Shown: positions 25,474-33,665, counted from the stretch's first letter. The stretch: 64,000 nt of DNA from JAGWBJ01 sp034423015 (GCA_034423015.1 DAOUJG010000052.1:1-64000), one strand, 5' to 3'. Notes: generated by a model not told the origin, from the letters alone. Made by a program: numbers and translations.

Positions 25474-26460
25474 CTAGTTGGGCACCCAGATCACCGAGGA
25501 AATCTCGCTGAACTCCCGCCACAGCTTGGTCCACGACTCGCCGCCGTCGTCGCTGCGGTACAGGTAGCCGTACCGGCTGCCGGCGAACATCACGTCGGCG
25601 TCGTAGGGCTGGGCGTTGACCACCCACATGGCGGCGTTGGGCTCCACCGGCAACGTCAGGCTGCTCCAGGTTCTGCCCGTGTCGGTGGACCGCATGACGG
25701 TGCCGATCTGCCCAGGGGTGGTGTCGCCGATGGTCACGAACACGGTGTTGGCCTCGCCGGGCTTCACCAAGACGCCCCGGGGGTAGCCCCAGGGGAAGGA
25801 ATCCCGGACTCCCACGGACCGCCAGGTGACACCGTCGTCGACGGTCGTGTAGATGTCGTCGTTGACCACCACGATGACGGTCTTGGGGGGGCCAGCGGTC
25901 ACCGTCACGTTGTGCACGTCCCGGTTGGGGATGCCGCCGTTGACGGACCGCCAGCTCTCGCCCGAGTCGGTGCTGAGCCGCAGCCCGTCCACCTCCAGGC
26001 CGACCCAGACCCGGTTGGCCGCCGTGGGGTCTATGGCGATGGCGGTCACCCGGGGTGTCCCAACGTTGATGCACTCGGCGGCTACCTCCACGGGCCTCTG
26101 CTCCCAGGTGCGGCCGCCGTCGGTGGACCGGAAGACCCCCGCGGGCGTGGGCGTGCCGGTACCGGCGTACATGACGCCCGGGGCATCGGGGTCGATGGCC
26201 AGGGCCCAGACGTGCTGGCCTCGGAGGGCGCCGTCCAGAAGCCTCCAGGTGCCGCCCGCATCCTCGCTGACGTACAGGCCGGCATCGCTACCGGCAAACA
26301 CCGTCTCGGGATGGCTGGGGTGGTTCACGACGGCGCGTACGAGGGCGTCGGAGTGCATCCCCTGGTCGACGCCTATGCGCCTCCAGGACTCTCCGCCGTC
26401 CGCGCTGCGCATCACCCCCTGGCCTACGGTCCCCACCAGTATGGACATATCTGTGGCCAT
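25474..26460 (-). CDS. Asp-box (BNR) beta-propeller protein
   Basis: This 328-residue protein has seven Asp-box repeats of the pattern S-x-D-x-G-x-[ST]-W: SADGGESW, SEDAGGTW, STDGGRTW, STDSGESW, TVDDGVTW, STDTGRTW and SDDGGESW. These hairpins mark sialidase-like, Ycf48-like or VPS10-like propellers. No signal peptide or membrane segment is present (it starts MATDMSILVGTVGQG), so it is probably cytoplasmic. No sialidase catalytic residues can be recognised, so an enzyme activity is not claimed. The ATG follows AAGGAGGGG; three tandem 18-bp repeats sit just upstream. Confidence 0.75.
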   Translation of the reverse strand: MATDMSILVGTVGQGVMRSADGGESWRRIGVDQGMHSDALVRAVVNHPSHPETVFAGSDAGLYVSEDAGGTWRLLDGALRGQHVWALAIDPDAPGVMYAGTGTPTPAGVFRSTDGGRTWEQRPVEVAAECINVGTPRVTAIAIDPTAANRVWVGLEVDGLRLSTDSGESWRSVNGGIPNRDVHNVTVTAGPPKTVIVVVNDDIYTTVDDGVTWRSVGVRDSFPWGYPRGVLVKPGEANTVFVTIGDTTPGQIGTVMRSTDTGRTWSSLTLPVEPNAAMWVVNAQPYDADVMFAGSRYGYLYRSDDGGESWTKLWREFSEISSVIWVPN

Positions 26461-26474
26461 TGCTACCCCTCCTT

Positions 26475-26528
26475 GGAACGGGTTGCCCGGGGGAAACGGG
26501 TTGCCCTGGGAAAACGGGTTGCCGGGCG
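26475..26528 (-). repeat. Three tandem 18-bp repeats in the leader of the Asp-box gene
   Basis: GRAACGGGTTGCC followed by a variable five bases occurs at 26475-26492, 26493-26510 and 26511-26528. On the transcribed strand the shared core reads GGCAACCCGTT. The last unit lies 14 bases before the ATG, directly against the ribosome site. Confidence 0.65.
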
Positions 26529-26563
26529 TGACGCGACCATTGTATCCGAGCCCGGAGGGGCCT

Positions 26564-26845
26564 TCAAGCCTCGGGCTGCCGCCAGCGGCGCCGGAGGCTC
26601 TCCACGTACACGCGGCCGTAGTCGCCGTACCGGCCGCCCGTACCGTCCTCGGAGAGGCGCTCGGCCCACATGTACTCGACGTCGGCCCACACTATCGGGT
26701 ATGGGGCCTCTTCGAAGAAGGCGGCCACGGCGTCCTCGGCGCTGGACGCCTGGACGTACCCCATCATCTGGAAGTTGTCGTAGCTGTTGCCCTGGTCCGA
26801 GAAGAACCTGCCCTTCATGGATGAGAGGACGATGTAGGAGGCCAT
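26564..26845 (-). CDS. Unrecognised 93-residue protein
   Basis: No family is recognised. The protein starts MASYIVLSSMKGRFFSDQGN, contains MMGYVQASSAEDAVAAFFEE (a strand-helix segment like small stress or ferredoxin-like folds), then WADVEYMWAERLSED and a basic end (RVYVESLRRRWRQ). It has no signal peptide and no cysteine. It is 103 bases upstream of the Asp-box gene in the same direction. Codon use is like its GC-rich neighbours, so it belongs to the host side of the island border. Confidence 0.6.
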   Translation of the reverse strand: MASYIVLSSMKGRFFSDQGNSYDNFQMMGYVQASSAEDAVAAFFEEAPYPIVWADVEYMWAERLSEDGTGGRYGDYGRVYVESLRRRWRQPEA

Positions 26846-26854
26846 GGGCTTATC

Positions 26855-27316
26855 CTAGTCCGCGATCAGCTTACTTCGTGGCCGGCATTCAAACGACCCT
26901 GCGTCGTGGGCTTCCCGCAAGCACTCTAGTCGCGCTATGAGGGCATTCGTGGCTGATGAAAGGTCGCACTCCCAGACGATGAACTTTTCCCAGCCTAGCG
27001 CCTCGAGATTGCGGTAGTTCAACTGATCGCGCTTCATGGTCCGGCCGATCTTCGATGTCCAATACTCTACGTTGGTTGCCGGCATTCTAGACCGTTTGCA
27101 ACCATGCCAATGCCAGAAGCACCCGTGAACAAACACGGCCATGCGATATCGCGGAAGCAGCATATCTGGGTTGCCGGGGACGTCCTTTCGATACAACCTG
27201 AACCGAAACCCGGCTCGATGTATCGCACGGCGTACGCGCAACTCGCATGAAGTGTTCTTGCTCTTGACCCGCGCCATGATATGGCTGCGCCTGGATCGAC
27301 TAACGTTGTCAGCCAT
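26855..27316 (-). CDS. vsr: Very short patch repair endonuclease (Vsr)
   Basis: This 153-residue endonuclease nicks DNA at T:G mismatches made by deamination of 5-methylcytosine at the partner methylase site. All E. coli Vsr key positions are present at identical numbers: E25, D51 (GNPDMLLP), H64 and H69 (FVHGCFWHWHGC) and zinc ligands C66, H71, C73 and C117 (WECD). Base use is visibly AT-richer than the flanks. It is the last gene of a dcm-GIY-YIG-vsr unit, 20 bases after the nuclease gene. Confidence 0.95.
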   Translation of the reverse strand: MADNVSRSRRSHIMARVKSKNTSCELRVRRAIHRAGFRFRLYRKDVPGNPDMLLPRYRMAVFVHGCFWHWHGCKRSRMPATNVEYWTSKIGRTMKRDQLNYRNLEALGWEKFIVWECDLSSATNALIARLECLREAHDAGSFECRPRSKLIAD

Positions 27317-27336
27317 AGTTGGCCTCAGTAATCGAT

Positions 27337-27987
27337 CTAATCGGAATCGGCTAATTCTTCCAAGCGTCTGGCAGCCAGATGTTTCAACCGTTTCGCTTGC
27401 GTCAGCAGCGTGTTCCTTAGTCCAGGCCTTACCTGTCGTTCACTGATTACTTGCGCCAGTTTAGCGATGGTTGTGGCTCTCCTGGCAACTCTAATGTCAG
27501 GGTGCTTGCGCCGCTCGAAGATCGGGGACGGGACTATTCTTGCCCTCATTGAGGGCGGCAAATCAATGGTCGGCACGGAGGGTACAGGACCCTCGTTTAA
27601 CACGGCTGAAAACGTGGACTTCTGTAGCACCAGTTGATACACGGTATACTCTGCAGCTTTTAGTTCCTCCTTCGGAGGCGGCGGTGATTTCAAATGCCAA
27701 AAAGGCCACATTTCTATCTCGGCGACCTCGAATGGGTCTAAGACGTTCATCGCAACTGCGTCGGTACGTTGATTTGTGAGATGTCTTTTGATTCTCGACC
27801 TGAGTTTTTCCCAGGTTTGACCCACGTAAATGGGTTCCCCATCATAATCGTAGAACGCATAGACCCCAACTCGACAGTCTCCGACTCGCATCTCGGTATG
27901 GTCACGCGAATTCAGCACGGTGTCCAACTGCTTCCGAATGGCGACGACTTCCTCGGGAGGCTCGAAGTTTACGTTTGGTTGAGACAT
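27337..27987 (-). CDS. GIY-YIG nuclease, candidate restriction endonuclease
   Basis: This 216-residue protein has a GIY-YIG nuclease core: GVY at 41-43, YVG at 54-56, then the arginines in KLRSRIKRH and a later glutamate in AAEYTVYQLV near residue 112. Type II enzymes of the Eco29kI kind have such a domain. Its position between a C5 methyltransferase and Vsr, with a 19-base overlap with the former, supports a restriction role. The C-terminal half is basic (RRATTIAKLAQVISERQVR) and may bind DNA. The role as the cognate endonuclease is inferred. AT-richer than flanking genes. Confidence 0.78.
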   Translation of the reverse strand: MSQPNVNFEPPEEVVAIRKQLDTVLNSRDHTEMRVGDCRVGVYAFYDYDGEPIYVGQTWEKLRSRIKRHLTNQRTDAVAMNVLDPFEVAEIEMWPFWHLKSPPPPKEELKAAEYTVYQLVLQKSTFSAVLNEGPVPSVPTIDLPPSMRARIVPSPIFERRKHPDIRVARRATTIAKLAQVISERQVRPGLRNTLLTQAKRLKHLAARRLEELADSD

Positions 27988-29186
27988 GAGGCCTTTTGCT
28001 TGATAGCCGTGACTGAAGCTGCACCATTACGGTCTGCGAGGAGCGGGCGTAGAGCGCTTTTCGCCAGCCAGGAGATAACCGGTACGCAAACTGCGTCCCC
28101 CAGCGCAAATCTTCCCTGGTTCTCTGTGATATCGGCAAGGTCAACGTCAGGAGCGCCTTGGAGTCGACAATACTCCCGGGCAGTCATCCAACGAACCCGA
28201 ACTTCGTCTCGCCCTGCCTCCACCAACGCTTGTCGGCTGGACCCCCCCTTTCCTGTTCTTAGACAACCGCTAATCTGGTCATCTCGTATTTCCCAAACAG
28301 CCCTTCCACGCCGGGTTCTACGGTAAGCCGTAGCCCATCTAGTGCTGGGTGACGATTTTAGTGTCGCCAACCGCGCGGATTGGATATAGGACAGCGAATC
28401 GACAAACTGTTGTAGGCGTTCTCCAGTCCACCATATGGAGTGGTTCGGATCAAATCTGTCGACGATATCCGCGAGTGTTTCGGAACAATATGGCAGAGGC
28501 GGCAACTCGATAGCCTGAAGGGCCAGTTCCCGGTTCCGTTCCCAGAACCGCAGTACCCAAGGCGGCCGGATATCCGACGTGAACAGAAGCCGGGATTCAA
28601 CGGGGCTTCCACGCCACGCAACGATGAATATCCTTGGCCGACTCTGAGGCACGAATCGAGCGGCATCCAATACGACAATGTCGCACACATAGCCGAGACT
28701 GTTTAAGGTCACTACGGTGGCACGGAGGTCATTACCCTCGTTCGACGTCGCGAATCCCAGGACGTTCTCAAGGACTATGACTTGCGGTTTCCGACGGCTC
28801 ATCTCTTCAACAATACGTAGGAACTCGTGCACTAGGCTCGAATACTTGCCTCGTAGTCCCGCACGTGCGCCAGCGACTGAGACATCAGTACACGGGAAGG
28901 AAGCCACAGCCAATTCTATATCGGGGACATCCCTCCCCGTCAGTTCCCTGATATCTGCCAAGACAAAGTCTGTCGAATCAACGTTCGCCTGGTAGACACG
29001 CATCTTTGTTTCATCTATATCGTTCGCGAAGACGACGTTGAACCCTTCTGCTTCTAAGCCTTTGCGCACTAGTCCGATTCCAGCGAAGAATTCGGCGACT
29101 CTTGGCTGTTGCGTTTGGACTTGCGTGGTAACGCCCATCAATCCCAACGTAATCAGTCCCCTCCCAGATATCCTACTCAACCCCAT
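27969..29186 (-). CDS. DNA (cytosine-5) methyltransferase
   Basis: This 405-residue enzyme transfers methyl groups to cytosine C5. Motif I is AEFFAGIGLVRKGLE near 31-45; motif IV SFPCTDVS contains catalytic C99; motif VI has ENVLGF; motif VIII QSRPR; motif X GDAVCVPVI near the end. The region between about 200 and 320 should be the target-recognition domain; the recognised sequence cannot be read. The start may be ATG 29186 or, more likely by homology to other enzymes, ATG 29138 (MGVTTQV). It is the first gene of the island operon and is AT-richer than its neighbours. Confidence 0.93.
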   Translation of the reverse strand: MGLSRISGRGLITLGLMGVTTQVQTQQPRVAEFFAGIGLVRKGLEAEGFNVVFANDIDETKMRVYQANVDSTDFVLADIRELTGRDVPDIELAVASFPCTDVSVAGARAGLRGKYSSLVHEFLRIVEEMSRRKPQVIVLENVLGFATSNEGNDLRATVVTLNSLGYVCDIVVLDAARFVPQSRPRIFIVAWRGSPVESRLLFTSDIRPPWVLRFWERNRELALQAIELPPLPYCSETLADIVDRFDPNHSIWWTGERLQQFVDSLSYIQSARLATLKSSPSTRWATAYRRTRRGRAVWEIRDDQISGCLRTGKGGSSRQALVEAGRDEVRVRWMTAREYCRLQGAPDVDLADITENQGRFALGDAVCVPVISWLAKSALRPLLADRNGAASVTAIKQKASCLNQT

Positions 29187-29265
29187 TTCTTAGCATATCC
29201 CCATGCACGATTCAACGAGGGGATGTCACTACTACACCCGCTACGCTACCTAACGACCTCGGCCA

Positions 29266-30453
29266 TTACCCTGTCGCCCCTGCGGTTATGCCAACGCCTG
29301 TGAAAGCGGGCATGACCTCTTTGGCGAACCGCTCCATCTGCTCTAGGATTACCTCCTGGGGAGTGCCCACCGGCTGCTGCAGGGTGACGCGTTCCAGCCC
29401 CGGATACCTGGCCTCCACCGACTTCAGGGCCTCGATGATCCTCTCCGGCGGGCCGCAGAGGAACCCGCCGGCCTTCACCGCGTCCTCGATCCTGGGCAGG
29501 TCCGCGTGGAGGGCCCTGCGGCGGTCGCTCATAGCATCCACCTGCTCGTCGGTGAGGGTCCGGATGAGCCGCAGGGGGCCGAACATCTTCAGGTTCTCCT
29601 CGTACAGCTTCCCGGCCTCGGCCATGCCCTTCTCCACCGTGTCGGCGATGTAGAAGGAGAAGCCGATGCTCAGCCCCTCCCCGGGCTCGGTCTCCCGGCC
29701 CACCCGTGCGAGGGCGTCGCGGTAGGCCAACACGACCCGCTCCATGGCGCCGCCCTCTGCGACCCCGCCGCCGATGATGCCTTTGATGCCATGCCTGGCC
29801 ATGAAGTCCAGGCCCCGGGGCGTGGCGCTCTGGATGGGCTGCCAGCACTCCACGGGCAGGTTGACCGGCCTGGGCACCAGGGTGATCTCCTCCAGCTCGT
29901 AGCCCCGGTAGGGGACCCTGGGAGGGATGGTGTAGTACTTGCCGTGGTGGGAGAAGGACGCCTCGTGGAAGGACTTGAGGATGACCTCCACCTGCTCCTC
30001 GAACAGGTCCCGGTTGGCCTCCTGGTCCAGCAGCGGCGCGCCAAACACCTCCACCTCCCTGGTGTGGTAGCCGCGGCCGACGCCGAAGACCACCCGCCCG
30101 CCGGTAAGGATGTCGGCGGTGGCGAAGTCCTCGGCCAGGCGCAGAGGGTGCCACATGGGGGCGATGTTGAAGGCGCAGCCGAGCCTGATCCTCGGGGTCA
30201 CGTGGGCCAGGTGAACGGCCAGCAGGGGGATGTTGGGGATGCACTCGTACCCCTCCCGCTGGAAGTGGTGCTCGGCCATCCACAAGGTGTCGTAGCCCCA
30301 GCGGTCGAGCTGGACGGCAATGGCGTCGGTCTTGTCGAAGACCGTGGCCAGGTGCTCGTCGGAGTACCACCGGTCGTTCACCGGGATTCCGGCGTAGCCC
30401 ACGTCCTCCATGTCCACGTGGCCCGCGAACATGCCATCGAACTTGGTTATCAT
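29266..30453 (-). CDS. LLM-class flavin-dependent oxidoreductase (paralogue 3)
   Basis: This 395-residue protein is the closest relative of the gene at 514-1704: MITKF start, PVNDRWYSDEHLATVFDK, AEHHFQREGYECIPN, RGYHTREVEVFGAPLLDQEANRD, PPRVPYRGYELEEITLVPRP (described in parts). It belongs to the FMN/F420 TIM-barrel family of oxygenases. The ATG at 30453 follows GGAGGCGAGGAA. It lies upstream of nothing on its own strand except the island, and downstream of mmgE/prpD by 74 bases, perhaps in one transcript. Confidence 0.9.
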   Translation of the reverse strand: MITKFDGMFAGHVDMEDVGYAGIPVNDRWYSDEHLATVFDKTDAIAVQLDRWGYDTLWMAEHHFQREGYECIPNIPLLAVHLAHVTPRIRLGCAFNIAPMWHPLRLAEDFATADILTGGRVVFGVGRGYHTREVEVFGAPLLDQEANRDLFEEQVEVILKSFHEASFSHHGKYYTIPPRVPYRGYELEEITLVPRPVNLPVECWQPIQSATPRGLDFMARHGIKGIIGGGVAEGGAMERVVLAYRDALARVGRETEPGEGLSIGFSFYIADTVEKGMAEAGKLYEENLKMFGPLRLIRTLTDEQVDAMSDRRRALHADLPRIEDAVKAGGFLCGPPERIIEALKSVEARYPGLERVTLQQPVGTPQEVILEQMERFAKEVMPAFTGVGITAGATG

Positions 30454-30527
30454 TTCCTCGCCTCCGGCTTTGTGGTAGGCCTCGCCATCCGGTTGCGCCG
30501 CCGGTCAGCCAGCCCGTCCCGCGATGG

Positions 30528-31928
30528 TCAGGACCGGGGGACCTTCAGCAGGCCCGTCAGATCCGAGATGGACGCCATCGACTCCAGCCCCTTCACGGCC
30601 CCGGCGATGGACTCGGCGTGGTCGCGGCTGATGACCTGGGTCGTGGTGTCCATGAACTTGGCGAGCACCCCGTCCCATTCGGTATACCTGTCGGTGTCGT
30701 CGACCCGGGTCCTGAAGCTGCGCCCATCCCTGGTGGAGAGGATGACCTTGCTGATGCGGGCGTGGGTGTCCCTGTAGACCTGCTCCGACTCCTCGTCGAA
30801 GCCCAGGCTCACCCGGCGCTCCATGTCCCTGAACCCGTCGCCGCCAGCCAGCTCCTCGGAGTACCAGCCCGGCCCCTTCGTGCCCGCGAGCACGGCGGCG
30901 GCCACCTGGTAGGGCATGCTGAACTCCCGGTCCACCAGCCTGGTGGGGGCCTGGTCCTCGAACCCTATTCCCCCGGCCCGGTTGGTCACCACGTGGACGG
31001 CCTCGATGTCCTCGGGGGCCAGGCGCTGGTCCCTGACCAGGTCCGTGACCCCGGCCATGGCCGTGTGGGTCACGGCGCATCCAGGGAAGGACTTGGTAGC
31101 GAACCTGAGGACGTGGAACCTCTCGCCCAGGCCCGCCGTGACCTCCTCGTCCCTGAAGATGTCCATCCCCAGCATGCGCCACAGGCCGTGGTCCCCGTCG
31201 AGGATGTTGTTCTCCTGCAGCATCTGCAGGCCCTTCTCCGCCGACACGGCGGCGAAGACTCCCACCATGGTCATCCAGGCCCATCCTTGCTTGATGTCCT
31301 TGCGGGGAGTCAGCCCCTCGTCGCCTATCCACTTGTAACCCGCGGGCACGGGAGTGTACATGCCGGCCATCCCCAGGGTGGACAGGAACCGGTCGCGGTC
31401 CTGCCCGAGGGCCCTGGCCGCCGCGCCCGCCGAGGCGAACACCGACAGGCTGGACCCGGCGACCTTCGCCTCCTGCTCGGGCGTCTGGTCCATGGACGCG
31501 ACGATACGGGCGGCGCACTCGTAGCCCGCGACCACGCTGACGATGAGCTCCCTGCCCGAGATGCCCCGGCCCTCTCCCGTCGCCAGCGCGCCGGGCACGG
31601 CCATGGGCCCCATCCACGCCAGGTTCGTGCCGCCCGGGGAGGCGAAGGAGTCGCAGTAGTCCAGCATGGTGGACAGGGCCCCGTTGGCATAGGCCGCCAT
31701 GGGCGGAGCGACCTTGGCGCCGTCGCCTATCAGGGTCGCCTGGGGGCTCCCTCCGCCCAGCTCCTTGGACATCTCCAGGAAGGGGTTAGCCAGGGCCAGG
31801 GGATACCCCCCGATGCAGTTGCCGATAGCATCGAGGATGAGCAGCCGGCCCTTCTCGGCCACCAGGGGTGGGAGGTCTTCGTATCTGAGGGCCGACAGAT
31901 AGCCGGCCAGGGTACGTGTCGAGGACAT
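30528..31928 (-). CDS. MmgE/PrpD family protein
   Basis: This 466-residue protein matches the MmgE/PrpD fold, which includes 2-methylcitrate dehydratase and cis-aconitate decarboxylase. Marks are ILDAIGNCIGGYPLALANPF near residue 30, GNGALSTMLDYCDSF-type segment near residue 100 (YANGALSTMLDYCDS), and FPGCAVTHTAMAGV mid-protein. It shows no partner methylcitrate synthase, so 2-methylcitrate is not implied. The family dehydrates or decarboxylates carboxylic acids. The ATG follows AAGGAGGAGA, a very strong site. A 226-base gap holding a small ORF separates it from the amidase. Confidence 0.85.
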   Translation of the reverse strand: MSSTRTLAGYLSALRYEDLPPLVAEKGRLLILDAIGNCIGGYPLALANPFLEMSKELGGGSPQATLIGDGAKVAPPMAAYANGALSTMLDYCDSFASPGGTNLAWMGPMAVPGALATGEGRGISGRELIVSVVAGYECAARIVASMDQTPEQEAKVAGSSLSVFASAGAAARALGQDRDRFLSTLGMAGMYTPVPAGYKWIGDEGLTPRKDIKQGWAWMTMVGVFAAVSAEKGLQMLQENNILDGDHGLWRMLGMDIFRDEEVTAGLGERFHVLRFATKSFPGCAVTHTAMAGVTDLVRDQRLAPEDIEAVHVVTNRAGGIGFEDQAPTRLVDREFSMPYQVAAAVLAGTKGPGWYSEELAGGDGFRDMERRVSLGFDEESEQVYRDTHARISKVILSTRDGRSFRTRVDDTDRYTEWDGVLAKFMDTTTQVISRDHAESIAGAVKGLESMASISDLTGLLKVPRS

Positions 31929-32003
31929 GGCGTCTCCTCCTTTTAGGTAGCTTGGGCGGTGATGGGTCCCCTATCCCCCGGTCCCCGAGGGAGCGTCGGG
32001 CCG

Positions 32004-32147
32004 TCAACAGCCGGTCTGGCCCGCGTTTCCGCAGCACCAGCTACGGCGGCAGGCCTTGATCCAGGTGTTCCGGACCAGGAACCTCAGCTTTCTCCCCAAC
32101 GGCGCGGCGTCCACGATGTTTGCGAGAAAGCCGAGGACCCTGGACAC
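32004..32147 (-). CDS. Small 47-residue protein with CCGNxGQxGC tail
   Basis: This ORF is too short for ordinary gene calling. GTG at 32147 is preceded by AGGAG at six bases, and the ribosome site overlaps the amidase stop codon, so translation should be coupled. The product has a hydrophobic start (MSRVLGFLANIV), a basic amphipathic middle (RKLRFLVRNTWIKACRR) and a cysteine tail WCCGNAGQTGC, with five cysteines in the last 15 residues counting the C of KAC. I recall short Chloroflexota hypothetical proteins ending CCGNxGxPGC, but this is memory, not a search. Function unknown; metal binding or a modified peptide are possible. Confidence 0.65.
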   Translation of the reverse strand: MSRVLGFLANIVDAAPLGRKLRFLVRNTWIKACRRSWCCGNAGQTGC

Positions 32148-32154
32148 GCGACTC

Positions 32155-33561
32155 CTATATCGACGGCCGGTGGGCGTACCAGCGGGTCCGCTGCTCGTAG
32201 GCGTAGGCCACGCGGAAGAGGGTGGCCTCGTCGAAGGGACGGCCGCCTATCTGCAGGCCCACGGGCAGCCCGTCGGCGGCGAACCCGGCGGGGACGGAGA
32301 TGGCCGGCAGCCCGGTGACGTTGTAGGGCGCCGTGTAGCTGGGTCCCCGGTTGTGGCTCACCGGGTCGTAGCCCTCGAAGGCCGGCGCAGTCCTGGGCAT
32401 GGTCGGGCTCGCCAGCACGTCGACGTTGCGCAGCACTTCGGCGAACTCCCTCTTCACGACGCTGCGGCACCGCTGGGCCTGAACGTAGTCCGAGGCCTTC
32501 AGGAGGCCCCCTATCCGGAAGGACGCCCGCTGGAGCTCGCCGTACTCGTGGGCCCTGGCCTTGAGGTTGGGCTCGTGGTAGGCGAAGGCCTCGCTCAGCA
32601 TGATCACCATGTTGGCGGAGCGGGCGAAGTCCAGGCTGGGTATGGACACCTCCTCGACGCGGGCCCCCAGCTCCTCCAGCACCTCGAGCTGCTTCTCCAC
32701 GATGTCCAACACTTCCGAGCTGACGTCGGGGCCGCGGGAGAAGAAGTAGTCCCTGGGCACGCCAACCCTGAGCCCCTCGATCCCGCCGTATATGCCCTCC
32801 CGGTAGTCAGGGACGGGAGCGCGGCTGGACGTCGGGTCCTTGGGGTCGTGGCCCACGATGGGCTGGAGCATCAGGGCCGCGTCCTCCACGCGCCTGGTCA
32901 GGGGGCCGGCGTGGTCCTCGGACCAGCTCAGGGTCACCACCCCGGCGCGGCTGACGCGGCCGTAGGTGGGCTTGATGCCGACGACGCCGCAGTGGGAGGC
33001 CGGGAACCGGATGGATCCCCCGGTGCAGGAGCCCAGGGCGCCCATGCAGAGCCCACCGGCCACCGCCGCTCCCGAGCCGCTGCTGGAGCCGCCGGTTATG
33101 TGGCCTGGGTTCCAGGGGTTCCGCGCCGGGGGGAAGGGGGTGGTGAAGTCGGGGCCGCCCAGGGCGAACTCGTGCATGGCCAGCTTGCCCAAGAGCACGG
33201 CGCCGGCCTCCCGGTATCTGGCTACCACGGTGCAGTCCTCGTCGGGCACCCGGTCGATGTCCACCCTGGAGCCGGAGGTGGTGCGGACGCCCGCGGTGTC
33301 GTACAGGTCCTTGTGGGCGGTGGGAATGCCGTGGAGGGGCCCCCGGTCGCGGCCTTGGAGAAGCTCGGCCTCGGCCTTGCGGGCCTCGGACATGGCCTGA
33401 TCGGCCATCACCGTGACGAAGGAGTGGAGCGTTCCGTCGACGGCCTCGATGCGCTCCAGGTGGGCCCTGACCAGCTCAACGGGGGACAGCTTGCGGCTGC
33501 GCATCAACGCCCCGGCCTCGGTGATGCTCAGGTAGCAGAGATCCTTGGTGGTCGTGGTCAT
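32155..33561 (-). CDS. Amidase signature family protein
   Basis: This 468-residue cytoplasmic hydrolase has the Ser-cisSer-Lys triad of the amidase signature family: K84 in PTAHKDLYDT, the serine run at 159-161 in GGSSSGSGA, and nucleophile S183 in TGGSIRFPAS. The family splits amides, including those of GatA, urethanes and aryl amides; GatA itself is unlikely as gatB and gatC are absent. An alternative in-frame ATG at 33600 (MPSSAAAAGGKGD) exists because the leader, with its ribosome site, is duplicated. It is followed after eight bases by the small cysteine-tailed ORF. Confidence 0.88.
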   Translation of the reverse strand: MTTTTKDLCYLSITEAGALMRSRKLSPVELVRAHLERIEAVDGTLHSFVTVMADQAMSEARKAEAELLQGRDRGPLHGIPTAHKDLYDTAGVRTTSGSRVDIDRVPDEDCTVVARYREAGAVLLGKLAMHEFALGGPDFTTPFPPARNPWNPGHITGGSSSGSGAAVAGGLCMGALGSCTGGSIRFPASHCGVVGIKPTYGRVSRAGVVTLSWSEDHAGPLTRRVEDAALMLQPIVGHDPKDPTSSRAPVPDYREGIYGGIEGLRVGVPRDYFFSRGPDVSSEVLDIVEKQLEVLEELGARVEEVSIPSLDFARSANMVIMLSEAFAYHEPNLKARAHEYGELQRASFRIGGLLKASDYVQAQRCRSVVKREFAEVLRNVDVLASPTMPRTAPAFEGYDPVSHNRGPSYTAPYNVTGLPAISVPAGFAADGLPVGLQIGGRPFDEATLFRVAYAYEQRTRWYAHRPSI

Positions 33562-33564
33562 ATC

Positions 33565-33640
33565 GCCCTTGCCCCCCGCTGCCGCTGCCGACGAGGGCAT
33601 TGCCCTTGCCCCCCGGTTGCCGGTGCCTACGAAGGCATTG
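33565..33640 (-). repeat. Imperfect 37/38-bp tandem duplication in the amidase leader
   Basis: The plus-strand text GCCCTTGCCCCCC plus about 25 similar bases ending GGCATT is present at 33565-33601 and at 33602-33640. Each copy carries the same purine-rich ribosome site on the transcribed strand and the upstream copy also carries an ATG in frame with the amidase. Confidence 0.65.
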
Positions 33641-33665
33641 TAGGATTGGCCCCCCACCGCGTCAA
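33637..33665 (-). promoter_or_regulatory. Promoter of the amidase
   Basis: On the minus strand TTGACG (33665-33660) and TACAAT (33642-33637) are 17 bases apart. The leader is about 70 bases and contains the tandem duplication. Confidence 0.6.

Noticed and set aside
26475..26528. CRISPR array.
   Set aside because: The repeats are 18 bases in tandem without unique spacers.
32155..33561. GatA subunit of the tRNA amidotransferase.
   Set aside because: The amidase signature is present but gatB and gatC are not near, and the context is catabolic.
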